A stretch of 64,000 nucleotides of DNA from Rotaria socialis. Taxonomy: Eukaryota > Rotifera > Eurotatoria > Philodinida > Philodinidae. The first letter of the stretch is position 1. Each line of letters begins with the position of its first letter. The position numbers were made by a program, and so were the translations under genes. The notes below the pieces were generated by a model. The model saw only the letters and a program-made list of their open reading frames with translations, was not told the DNA's origin and did not search any database. Below are positions 12,012-22,972 of this stretch, in pieces. The stretch covers positions 124,001-188,000 of the forward strand of contig CAJNYU010002706.1 of the NCBI GenBank assembly GCA_905331475.1, written 5' to 3'.

Positions 12012-12144
12012 TCATTTTTTCGTACAAGAACAATGGTCATAAGCAAGACGAATTGAAAAAAACAAACAAACTATCATAGCAAAGCAAAATTTGATGGTCT
12101 CTTTCGATTTCTTTTCTTTGTTACATCTTGTTTATCGATAGTAT

Positions 12145-12384
12145 TTAGTCGAGTTTCTTGAAACCAATATCATTTGAATACTGGCGAAAGCATTGACGGC
12201 AAATCATTAAGCCATACTAAAAGAAAGAAAAATATATAAATTGAGTTCATGTTGTTTTTGGAAAAAAGAAAAAGTCTTCATTTACTTTACGAATGATTCC
12301 ATGACCGTTAGAACATACACGACACATACGACTGCCTGGACCATATTTATGTGGGTGCGAACGAAAGATGGATGAATGACCCAT
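12145..12384 (-). CDS. RPS29: 40S ribosomal protein S29 (uS14)
   Basis: Two exons, 12384-12286 (33 codons) and 12216-12145 (23 codons plus stop), give 56 aa, exactly the usual length of S29. The product starts [19 protein letters not shown] and ends NDIGFKKLD. Four zinc-binding cysteines sit in CRVC (exon 1) and CRQC (exon 2). It is a core protein of the small-subunit head near the decoding site. A T-rich TTTTAG acceptor at 12422-12423 leaves a 37 nt 5' UTR, either a 5'-UTR intron or a trans-splice site. Divergent from SNRPB, and 246 bp upstream of the aminotransferase on the same strand. Confidence 0.96.
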
Positions 12385-12423
12385 GATGTATGAATATATG
12401 GATAAACTTATCGGGGTTGATCT

Positions 12424-12796
12424 AAAACAGAAAAAAAAATCGGAAATATATCGATGAACATGGTATAAAATAATGTTTACTATTATCTTACGTTAGTTTT
12501 GTCTATCTGTCCAGAGTTTACTATGGTAAATCACTTTCTGAGATACGAGGATGTTAAAATCTAACGAAAGATGTCCTAACTATCGTAAATTGTGATTGGT
12601 TTAAATAGTCGATTTCGAAATAACGAAGAAATTCTTCATTGATTTCTCTTTTTTTCATAAAATTTTTAATCGTAACAAAGAATGATGGAAAAAAATGACA
12701 AATATTTTATTTTGCTGCTGATTCTCTAATGAAAGAAAACGAAGCGATTCTGACTTTGTTATGATACACTAGCTCTTAAATTTATTTTTATTTTAG
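12424..12796. promoter_or_regulatory. Shared divergent promoter region RPS29 / SNRPB
   Basis: The two highly expressed housekeeping genes start 455 bp apart and point away from each other, so the segment between their 5' acceptors should hold both promoters. No TATA box is obvious. The region ends on the plus side in a T-rich acceptor (ttttag ending 12796), 43 nt before the SNRPB start. Confidence 0.5.
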
Positions 12797-12839
12797 ATTT
12801 CTTTGTGATAACCATTAGATTCACATCGAAGTATTAAAA

Positions 12840-14400
12840 ATGGTAAGACAAAATATCTATTTAGAGAAAATTCTTCAATATGCTTTTCCTTTTGTTTTTA
12901 GCCGACACAAGGAAAAAGCAGTAAAATGCTGCAACATATTAATTATCGTATGTTCTTGCTTATTTTGATTGAATATATTTAATTGATTGTCTTTTTCCTC
13001 TCTCGATAGGTATGAGATGTACAATACAAGATGGACGTCAATTGGTTGGAACATTTAAAGCTTTCGATAAACATATGAATCTAATCTTAGCCGATTGTGA
13101 AGAATTTCGTAAAGTAAGAGGTAAAACTGATAAAACAGAGCGTGAAGAACAACGACCATTAGGATTGATTTTATTACGTGGCGAACATCTTGTATCAATG
13201 ACAGTCGAAGGACCACCACCAAAAGAGGTTTGTAATTATTATTTTCTCTCTACGAATTTCATTAAGTATGATCGTTTATGAGAAGCGAAATTAGTGTGAT
13301 TCACTCGCAAGATTTTTAATTCATTTGAGTCTTAATTATAACTGAAACTAGTGAGACATATGTTAGCATTAAGTCTCGATTTATACATGAAACGTATTTT
13401 GGTTTACTTGGAGGTGTTAGTTCAATTCAAAGAATGTATTCAATAAAAACTAGGCTAGAAAAATGTGGACAGGAGTGAATTTCTATTTATGCTGGTATTT
13501 ACTTCGAATAAGTTAATTTATATATCGATGATAGATATGAGCAGAACAGCTCCAATCGCAGCTATATTTCTCGGTTATTGTGGGTTAGTCACTAAGAGTT
13601 ATGAGTTATGAGTTGTGCGTTCTCAGAAAAATGAATTATGACATATTATAGAGCTCTTTTATTTTAAAATAACACAGTAGTTAATTCAAAAATTTCAGGC
13701 TAATCATAGTTTTATTGGACGCTCGTATACACAAATATGATCTCTATAGCATAACTAAGAGTATTCAATATTATATTTGATAATGACTAGTAGAACATCC
13801 TGTCGTCCGTTGCTTTGCGTAATATCGAACGCTTGAATACCGTTGAACAAGAGCTTCAATGGCAGGTCGATAAGTGAAATGAAAAAAAATATTATACGTT
13901 TAGATAAGTTCTTTTGAATTACAGTAGGTTTCAAAATCAAATATAAAATTCAGTTCGTCTATACATAGTGAAAAAGAAGATGAATAACTAGAGTGTTCTA
14001 CTACTTCTATAGTTCATACAGGAAATAGTTCTAATCTTTCTTTATAGGAAGTTGGTATTGCTCGTATACCGACAAGTGCAGCAGCACAAGGTGCTGGTCG
14101 TGCCGCTGGTCGTGGTATGTTTAATTTCTCCATAGTCATGAACATAAATAATATATTTCATTGCTAATAGGTGTCATGCCACCTGTACTTGGTGCATCAA
14201 CATTTGCACCTCCTGGTCTTCAAGGACCAGTACGTGGTATTGGTGGACCTGCTTTCAATCAAATGGCACCTAATGGACGTGGTCTACCACCTGGAATCAG
14301 AATGCCACCTATTCCACCACCCATGGGAATGCGTAAGTTAGTTTAAAATCATTTTCAATTTAATTTTCTTTTTTTATTCATAGGTCCACCGGGCATGTAA
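12840..14400 (+). CDS. SNRPB: Small nuclear ribonucleoprotein B/B' (SmB)
   Basis: Six exons: 12840-12842 (ATG alone), 12902-12947, 13010-13227, 14048-14114, 14171-14332 and 14384-14400, giving 170 aa. It starts [20 protein letters not shown]. Sm motif 1 is [19 protein letters not shown] and Sm motif 2 is [20 protein letters not shown]. After the Sm fold come ARIP, GRAAGRG and a proline/glycine/methionine-rich tail ending RPPGM. The tail is shorter than in human SmB (about 240 aa) but of the same kind. SmB is one of seven proteins of the heteroheptameric ring on U1, U2, U4 and U5 snRNAs. A first coding exon of exactly one codon is notable but fits GTAAGA/TTTTAG signals. AATAAA lies at 14484-14489. 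Confidence 0.95.
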
Positions 14401-14483
14401 CGCCAAGAGAATTTTTCTGTTTTGTTTTTATTTTGTTTTGTTTTTCATATGTTCTCTTCTATGATCATTCGTTTTGTAAACGT

Positions 14484-14489
14484 AATAAA
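14484..14489 (+). terminator. Candidate poly(A) signal of SNRPB
   Basis: AATAAA lies 84 bp after the SNRPB stop codon. Confidence 0.5.
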
Positions 14490-15151
14490 AACCGAGAAAA
14501 ATCTTACCTTACCAAGAGAAAACATGTATTGAAAGAGAATGTTTCGAAAAAGTCTTCCTCCGAAATGTTTTCCAAATGCAATAAGTATGTGTATATTTAC
14601 TTACTCCAGCTATGACATTGAAAATGCGAAGTTTGCTTTTTCTATAAAATGTTTGTTAGTTTATGGCTGAAAAGAACAAAGGACTATCGTTCAATACATT
14701 ATTATCTATGTATGCTATTCAAGCTGTTTTAATGACTGATCCTGAATAGATTGTTCAAGAGGAATTTATAGTGTTACTTAAATCTACACAGTTAGGAACA
14801 GAAATATCTGATGAAAAATATTTGAATATGTGAAAAAATGTCTGCCATCATCAATCCTTTTTTCCTCAATATAATGTAATGCTACTAGAGTATAAATAGC
14901 GTTATAAATATGTGAGTCTTTCTAACGCTTATATTCTCAGAGATAGAAGACAGTAAATTATAAGAATTAAGAAAGCTAATGTTATCACACTAATTGTTGT
15001 ATATTTCACTGAGAGAACATGAGATCTTATTCTCAAAGCTATGTTTTAAGTTAGTGAGTTCGAAAAAGAAACGTTTTACACGTTCATACTTTGTATTTGT
15101 TCTTCGTCTTCTCAGATAAGCAGAATATTTTTAAGTTTCCAAATATTTGGA
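14490..15151. other. AT-rich spacer downstream of SNRPB
   Basis: No coding signal, only short chance ORFs. An 11 nt stretch at 14508-14518 resembles the end of the bdelloid spliced leader as I remember it, but no splice donor follows (see rejected items). Confidence 0.3.
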
Positions 15152-15156
15152 GGGGG

Positions 15157-15683
15157 TGTGCGCGTGTGTGCCGGCATAAGCGTCACTGATGTTACCTTAG
15201 TGCCTGCTATTTTTTGTCTAGCCTCCCTCTCTTTTTCTCTTGTTTATTTTTGCGCCTAATATTGTTAATTTATTATTCTTTTCTTCAAGCTTCTTCATAT
15301 ATCTCTCTTCGCTGAGATATACCTATACTCATTCTTTCAATACCTTTCGCTCATCATTCGAGCGTATCTTCTCTGACTAGTTTTTTTTCTCTATTAAAAA
15401 GAATCATCTTTTTGATCAATTACATATTACCTTTTTCTTTCAACTCGGTTGTTTATTACAATCAATCTAACTCGATTGTCCCTTACAATCGTTCGAACTC
15501 GTGTCAGCTATTTGCTTGTGGAGTTCTTCTTATTCTCAACTATTTCTGTTCATTGAATAAGCAATTGGATCTTCATCCAATATTCAATACTATTTAATTT
15601 TCATTGTTGTCATTCTGCTATAACCAATACTGTGACACCTGGCACTTATTAGTTGCGTCTCTGATCCTCATCAAGGCGTTACA
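15157..15683. mobile_element. Candidate solo LTR, 527 bp, flanked by GGGGG direct repeats
   Basis: The segment begins TGTGCGCG and ends CGTTACA, so it has TG...CA (in fact TGT...ACA) termini. It is bounded by GGGGG on both sides (15152-15156 and 15684-15688), as expected of a 5 bp target duplication. It differs from its AT-rich surroundings by pyrimidine-rich blocks and GC-rich ends. Read on the minus strand it starts TGTAACGCC, a common kind of LTR start. No internal retrotransposon coding region or second LTR is present, hence 'solo'. The GGGGG flank is low-complexity and could be coincidence; orientation is unresolved. Confidence 0.35.
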
Positions 15684-18600
15684 GGGGGTGTTACACCCCT
15701 CCCTCGGTAGCGGCACCCCTACCATTAGCTTAACTCTTTTTTAGAAGAGTATAATTTCATTTTATCTTATGGCCTGCTTAATTTTATTTAACTCCTTGAG
15801 TGTAGTTTTTTTTATCGATTTGCATTCTTCACATAACTTATCGATCAAAGTATCGCTAATAAGTATATTTTAATATTTATATCTCAAAATATTGTACTCA
15901 TATTTAGTATTATTTTGGTGAGTATGTTTGTTTCTTAATTCAAGAGCAAAAAAGTGTTACGAGAAGTGTTTTAAGTACAGAAATAATGAGCACTGAATAA
16001 TAGTTGCGATGCATGAGTATTTTTATTTTGATATAAGTTGGAATATATGTGTAATAAAATGATAACAAAATATGATGGTAAAAATAAACCAGAATAGATA
16101 TTTTTATTGATAAGATAAATACACATGATCATGTTTACTTGAAATAGAAATCCAATTCAGTATATATTTTAATAGTAAAATAGTCTATGAGAATTAGAAT
16201 ATGTGTTAAAATCTATGCAAGAGCTATTTCTTAATATTAAATTGTTTGAAATGAATTTATTAAATGTAAATATTTTAATATGAACCGTCACTTTTATTTG
16301 ATTGATGTCTCAAAAAGTAAAGAATTTTCGTTTTAGTCAATTATATCTAATGCTGACAACATTCGTAGTGAGGATTACCAATCAATTGTTAGAGTGATTA
16401 TAAAATAAATGAGATTTTATAATGATGATAATGATGCTGACTCAACTTTTATGTCAAAGAATTTTATAATGTCATAATAATTAATTTAGAACTTAGAGTT
16501 TTGATCGGGCAAATTTAGAATTGGTCTAGAAGTAAATTGCTCAAGTAGAATATTGCATGAGATCGAATACATTGCAACTGTTGTTTTGATTGTGCTGAAT
16601 TGCTCTCCATGCAATAAATATACCACTTATTCTATGTCAACCGATTCACCCCTATTTCTACCATATGTGGATTTACAACAACAGATCATGGAACAGAACA
16701 CTCGAAACAATGTTTTTTTAGATTGCCGCAGTTTTCAGTCACGCGCACTTTTATAAGTCACATATGCAACCACTTTTCTTATTTATGGCGACGAAGTTTA
16801 AAAGTAGTAGTATTTGTTTTAATCTATAAATGAAACAATTTATCGACAAGTAAAATTTAGCATTGAAGAATATAGTCATGAAAATCTTATTCTATTCAAT
16901 TTTATTTTTATTTTGTTTTCTAAGATGGATTTTTCGTTTTAGCTTTTGATGCTGTAAAAATATATTTGTTTATGTTTCACTTACTTCTAATTTCGTTCCA
17001 ACAAATCTCAAGTTTGATCGTTGTCATGTATAAACCTTCAGTAATAAGACAACATCGTATTTTTATATTGTTCAAGAACTCTGTTTTGAAGAATTAGCTC
17101 TTTCTTAGCGAAATAATTTCCAAGACTTTAGAATAGGCGCAAACAAAATGAAAACATGGATATTTACTTAATTTAGAATTGAATTCTTCGTGTTTTCAAA
17201 TTCAAAAGAATATTTAGTAAATTTATCACACTTAAACATTAGTCTCAATAAAATGCTAGTTCTATGTTATAGTTAAATAAATGTTCTTTATATTCGGCAA
17301 GTTCCAGATATGTTTATCTGAATAAGGCATCACTTTTTTAAATATTGACGTAATTTCTATTGAAATATGAGATACATATGGCATCGAAACTATTTTTAGT
17401 TAGCATATTTTTACAGTAAGAAAATAGATCTATGTAGGAATTTTACAAAGGTGAATGATGCACAATGACATCTGTTCTATACTTGTAAATAGTGCTGTGA
17501 GTAATTGCGACGTTTGATCTACTTTATTCGTTCTATAAAAACCGAATGGCGTCATAACATTGTCGAGTCTTATCTTGCTTTTACAGTTAAATAGTAAAGA
17601 AATATTTTATTTTATTTACTGAATTAATTTAGGTATTTTTGCAAAATTATATTAGAAATATTTGATTTCTTATTTATACTATATATACTCTCGTAGTCCT
17701 TGTTTTCGCAGTTTCTATATTTTTTCTATAGCTAATATCGTTTTATAAGTAATAGGTTAACTTTCAACAAAACAGAAAGTTGTGTTATTTATATCTAACT
17801 TATCAACAACGCAGAATAGGGCTATACCATTGAATGTTGATTTCTTTAAGGCAGTATGTCCTCCTAATCATTTTAATTCCGATTCAGTTACTTTATTGCA
17901 ATAGGAAATGGAAATGATTTTTGAAGGATAAAAACAATTTATATTATAGCCGAAACAAGAAATATTTCTTTTTTGAACATTAAAAAGGCTATGAAAATTT
18001 CTCGTTTAAATATTAAACATCATTTAGATTGATAAATGAATATTTTTAAATATTCATCATAAAAACAGCAATGTTATTTATGAGTTAAAAACAATTTTTT
18101 GCATCAAAATAACCATATGTACTCAATGATAAGATGTTTTCATTGTTTGCCAAAACAACGATAAGTGTGACTAGGTAGAAATATGATTATAATTTTATAG
18201 GTTTTGTTTTGTCTCTTTTTGTATTAGTGGTTTGTGTATTATGAATAGAAATCAAAAGAGAAGTGTCTTTAGTTTTGCTTAATCGGCACGTATTGATTGT
18301 ATAGATATGCCTATGAGTCGATTATAATAATGATACATCAAATCATCAGTAATGCATCATGATTTTTTTTTATTATAATCACGCCATTTTGATCAAACAG
18401 TAACAATAAAGAAAGAAAAATAACAAATTCGTATTGTTTTTAATATGAAAAAAAAATCTGGAATAGGATCTTTGACTAATATGTTTCTGTATATTCTAAA
18501 GATAAATATGCTCTTAAGAAAATGGTGATGACAATTTTTCTTATTCATCATATGATGGAGGTGTTTTATTAGTATGAATAATTTGTTTTACTTTAGTTTA

Positions 18601-19080
18601 TAGACATAAAATTTGTTGTCAATATAATTACTGCTACTTATATATTCAAATTGAATTTTGAAAACAGACAATATTTATCTTTTTGATAACATGCCTTTTT
18701 TAGAGAAATTAAAACGCTTTCGTATCATTCATGTCAAGTTAACAAATACGAAAACAATGTATTGTCGTAGTCATGATTGCTTTAAAAACGTTTTCTTTAT
18801 ATTCATATTATTATTTTTTCAGTACGATTTATCAAGCAAAAAAACAAAATGCTTATGTCACGCAAAACTGAATATTATCCATTCTAGTATCAGTCATTCA
18901 ATGCATGGCGTGAAAGCGTTCTGCGCGCAAAAACGCAAAAAAAAGAACGTTCTCTTTCGCTTATATTGACTCTCTTTCATCTATTATTCTCTCTCTCTCG
19001 GCTATAACATATAATATTTTGCGGGAGAGAGTAAAAAACACGGTCTTGGTTTCTTTTCTTCTTCTTTCTCTCGTATTGCC
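15684..19080. other. Long AT-rich spacer upstream of the MID1IP1-like gene
   Basis: The first bases hold a near-palindrome (GGGGTGTTACACCCC, 15685-15699). The rest is AT-rich with no exon I can support. About 18900-19080 is less AT-rich and holds CT-rich tracts and a GAACGTTC dyad (near 18944), the most promoter-like part. Confidence 0.4.
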
Positions 19081-19088
19081 TATAAGTA
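19081..19088 (+). promoter_or_regulatory. TATA box of the MID1IP1-like gene
   Basis: TATAAGTA lies 46 bp before the start codon. This implies a 5' UTR of only about 10-20 nt. No splice-acceptor-like sequence separates it from the ATG, unlike most genes in the window. Confidence 0.5.
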
Positions 19089-19126
19089 GCTTGTCATTTA
19101 TGAATCGAATCCATTTGTGAACAAAA

Positions 19127-19910
19127 ATGAAGGGCAATTGTTCTACGATGACACCGACAAACAGTACTTCTGATTTAACATTCTCGAGAGCACAACAAAC
19201 ATCTCAACCAGCTTTAAAACTCTTAAGACGATCATCTGTATCAAGTACAACACAAAGACAAAATTTCTGCAATAATAATAAACGATGTCGTCCAAATCCT
19301 TCAGCATCCACTTATGATTTTCTTAGCCAAGGTTCATCTTCATCTCTTTCTATACCTATTCTCAGTGATACAATGAATAATTTCTTTCAAGCAACAAAAA
19401 CCATGGAAGAAGAAATCATGTTACCATCAAGACTAAAAGATATACCAGTTGAAGGTATAAAACAAAAAATTCCTTTTTTTATCCTCAACATGACAATTTG
19501 ATTTCTGTTTTAAAGAACTCGTTTTTGATAATGCCGTTCAACCAGATAATTGGCATGATATTTATACATTTGTTCGAGGTATGCGAAATCAACTGCAGCG
19601 CTCATATCCATTTGCTACTGATGATGATGATGACAATAATAATAATTCGAAAGAACAACACCGAAAACAGTCTAATGACGACGAAGGAATTATTATTCCA
19701 TATCATGATAATAATCAATTTTCATCTGCATCATCAACAACATCATCAGATGAATTCGATCGTAGTTCAACATCCTCAGCTTCAACACCATATGAAACAA
19801 TTAAAGATGAACTTAAATGCCATTACTATGGTCTTTTTCGAACATTGGATACGTTAATGTCTATGGCTAATCGTGTGACGGAAAAGTATCGCGAAGAGTC
19901 TACCTTTTAA
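19127..19910 (+). CDS. MID1-interacting protein 1 / Spot14 (THRSP) family protein
   Basis: Two exons, 19127-19454 and 19516-19910 (phase 1), give 240 aa. The family signature is split. MNNFFQATKTMEEEIMLPSR with LKDIPVE near residue 85-110 matches the conserved N-terminal helix of MID1IP1. YETIKDELKCHYYGLFRTLD with ANRVTEKYREES at the C-terminus matches its last helices. Between and before lie low-complexity Ser/Thr/Asn/Asp-rich segments, which make this protein longer than the human one (about 183 aa). Vertebrate members bind acetyl-CoA carboxylase, promote its polymerisation and stimulate lipogenesis; MID1IP1 also binds the microtubule protein MID1. The single 61 bp intron splits the conserved parts. 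AATAAA at 20076-20081. Orthology to MID1IP1 versus THRSP cannot be decided. Confidence 0.82.
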
Positions 19911-20075
19911 AGTGCCTGATCATGTTTCAATAGATATTTTCGTTTTTTTTTATTTTCTTCATTAGACTAGTGCATTGTGTCACCACAGTGCTTTCTTCTT
20001 GTATTTGAATCGGTTCTAAGCCGAAAAATTCGTTTTTATTGTTAAATTTTTGTTATCTATGTGGTGTTTTATTCA

Positions 20076-20081
20076 AATAAA
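20076..20081 (+). terminator. Poly(A) signal of the MID1IP1-like gene
   Basis: AATAAA lies 166 bp after the stop codon. Confidence 0.5.
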
Positions 20082-22695
20082 AAGCTGTTCTATATATATA
20101 TAAGTATTTTACTTTAAAACAAACAGGATCATTGTGAGTAGTTATTATCCGAATATGATGAATTATTTTACGTACACATTGCAATTTATATTATGACCGA
20201 TGGTAATCAGTATATTCCATGTATTTATGTTTAATTGGATAGAATTAGTTCATACCATATTTTGGTTCACGTATAGGTTATAGTGAACTAGAAATATCAC
20301 ATCCTCGATGTTGATATGTCAAATCACATTCAGAATATGAAGAAGTACTAGATACTTTGATTTTACTTTTCGAACCAAAGTTAAGTCAAAGTCAAAAGTA
20401 TCATCAGTACTTTAGACTCATGACCAGCCTGTGATATTGTATCTTAATGTTGCTATATCCTCGAATTTATTTGCTTTACCTGTACCTCAATCTCATTTGA
20501 TAATAGTTATATGACACAAAGAATTATCTGTAATATAAGCAAATATTAGGCAAAAACAAAATAACATCGGTTCGATACAGAAAACTAAAACGAACTTCAT
20601 AACTCGTTTTGTTACTCGATAAAATTTTCGAAACTCTATAATCTAGTTTTTAATCAATTGTTTTAGTATTCGTTCACGGAATGATGAATTTTAAATTAGT
20701 TCAACAATAATAACAAGAAGAAAAATAATCCTCAAATTGAAAGCACGACAATACCTCTGATATTACTTTATGTCAAACGATGGAACACTTTATGAGTATT
20801 TTTCTGATTTAAATCTAACCTAAAAAAAAGAGCTCTGAGCAATTATCTATCGGTGACAAAGACGAAGTTTTTGTTAGATTCTTCATCTTTAGCAAGAGTA
20901 TTTTTCTCTATGTTAGCATCAAATTTGACCTCCAATAAAGATCTCAATTAGTCGAACTTACATAAAAATTAGCAATTTCAAGTTATATATTATTTTCAAT
21001 TGATAGTAGTACATAGAGTATCTACTTCTTGAACGCTTCATGTTGCATGCATCCTAAATTTAAAAATTTTGAAATCATTATGTAGGTCAAGTTTCAGGTC
21101 GGAATTAGAAAATATGATTTTCTTATAAATATGATGAGACTAACAGAAATATGTACAGTTTCGTCTTCTTATCCTGTCTTTTTGAAAGTGGCGAACAAAT
21201 TGATAAAGTAATCAAATTATTTAATAACAACCTGTAACTTTATGTTCATGCAGATTTGATGAATTTCATAACGTCCTGTAAATTTCAGTATAAATGTGTA
21301 TGTTATTCTTGAGATATCAAAAAATGAAATAAAGTTCACTTTTTCACCTCGATTTTTGGGCAAGTGGTTGTATTTTCATATTTGATACTGTAAGACAAAT
21401 ATGTCTCGTTGCCTGAAATTTCCAAAGCACTCTTAACTTCAGGCGATCTACTGATGGGGAATATATTAGTTTGATTGAAAATTCAAAGTTGCAGATATTC
21501 TAGTGTAGTCGATGCTGCAAAACTGAAGGCCACCTAAACATTCTGTCCTGGTTAGTCGAAATTAAATCGCGCAAAATAGTTCCTAGTCACGTTTACGATG
21601 ATCAACATCTAATGAATTAATTGAAAAAATAATCTAAGAAAATAAACGAGTACTCGTTTGATAAATGTTTTTACAGTTCCTATACCCTACCTCTAATTGA
21701 TACTAATTATTCTAATTACTCTTAGCATATGTGAGATTACCACAGGCACCATTATTGAATTTTCAAGAATACTGAAAACTAAACTCGATGCTTTCCATTA
21801 TAGATCTCTATTTGTTGATACAATGTTATACAGCAAAGGATTTTAGAACAAAAATACTCAGCTATAATGTTCAGTGTGCGGTACTGGAAGAATTTATTAA
21901 AATTTCAAGCAGGAAATCTCACGATGTATTCTTATCAGTCTATAAATCCATAGTGAGAAAATTATATCGAAGGTTTCATGGACATACGTTCTAGGGACTG
22001 GTTAAAGAACAAAACCGTTTATATTGGTTTCTAATTACTTCTATATACTATATGAATACGTATTCGTAAATAAATTTTGTATTTATAACGTGTACTAAAA
22101 ATATTGCTTGTTGTATTGGATACTAAATAAATAGCCTAACTAATACGCTTCAGATATAATTAATACAAACATAACCTTCATCTATTGATCCAATAATTAT
22201 GATTAATCAAATAAGCGATTCCATTGACAACTGGTACTAAAAAGTATATCGCTGGAAAAAATTGAAGATCGAAGTGCATTTTCAGATGACTTTCTCTTAT
22301 CAGTAACTACGATATAAATAAGTACTTTCATCCAGTGTTTCTAATAGAAATCTGAAGTAAAATGTTTTTGTACATTATGCTTATGTGAAAAACGTGTATC
22401 TTCACCCTTTGATTTTATAAACAAAGTGTATCAAAGTGTAAATAAACGAAAAGAGGTCAGATAATCTAGAAAGATAATAAGAAAAATTGTTTTTTATCTG
22501 TTTCATAGAGAAAGAAAGTCACATAAATTATAAACAACCAAACAAGAGCATTACTAGGTGTTGCTACTTTTTATCCAATATTATCACATTCAGTTGAATA
22601 CTTTTCATTCATAGCATGTACGGTTATTGATGAATTAATAAATACATTTTTACGTAGAATTTCGACCTCACAATGTGAATCTGTTGATACAGCAA
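20082..22695. other. AT-rich gene-free spacer
   Basis: No exon chain can be built. A 68-codon plus ORF at 21788-21994 has no recognisable features. The part around 21060-21560 is slightly less AT-rich and could be an eroded repeat. Confidence 0.35.
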
Positions 22696-22972
22696 CCCAG
22701 GTCAATGGTTCCAGAGGGTTGATACCGTAGGAGCTGTCCGGAAAGATGCGGAAAAATCACTGTATCTGGCCGAAAAGCGCTGAAAAGTGGAAGCAGTATT
22801 CTGGTTGGAAGTTACCGGATTTTTTTCCTGTGGATTCTGGTCAGTTTTCTGTGCTGTCCAGCTGGGAGTTGTCCGGAATCCACAGGAAAAAGCCCGGTAA
22901 TTTCCGATCGGAATACTGCTTCCACTTTCCAGCGCTTTCCGGCCGTTTCTCGTCGTACCTCCACGACCTGGG
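22696..22972. mobile_element. 277 bp foldback (MITE-like) element with long terminal inverted repeats
   Basis: The segment starts CCCAGGTC and ends GACCTGGG, and the arms pair through most of their length. The left arm around 22764-22840 (GCGCTGAAAAGTGGAAGCAG ... TTACCGG ... TTCCTGTGGATTC) recurs reverse-complemented at about 22876-22945 with scattered mismatches. It is conspicuously more GC-rich than its surroundings. Overlapping ORFs on both strands are by-products of the inverted repeat. It encodes no transposase, so it would be non-autonomous. No clear target duplication was found. Confidence 0.65.

Noticed and set aside
14508..14518. CTTACCAAGAG, resembling the 3' end of the bdelloid spliced leader as I remember it
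   Set aside because: Only 11 bases, no GT donor or Sm site after it, and it lies in the SNRPB 3' UTR. My memory of the leader is not certain enough to use it for species identification.
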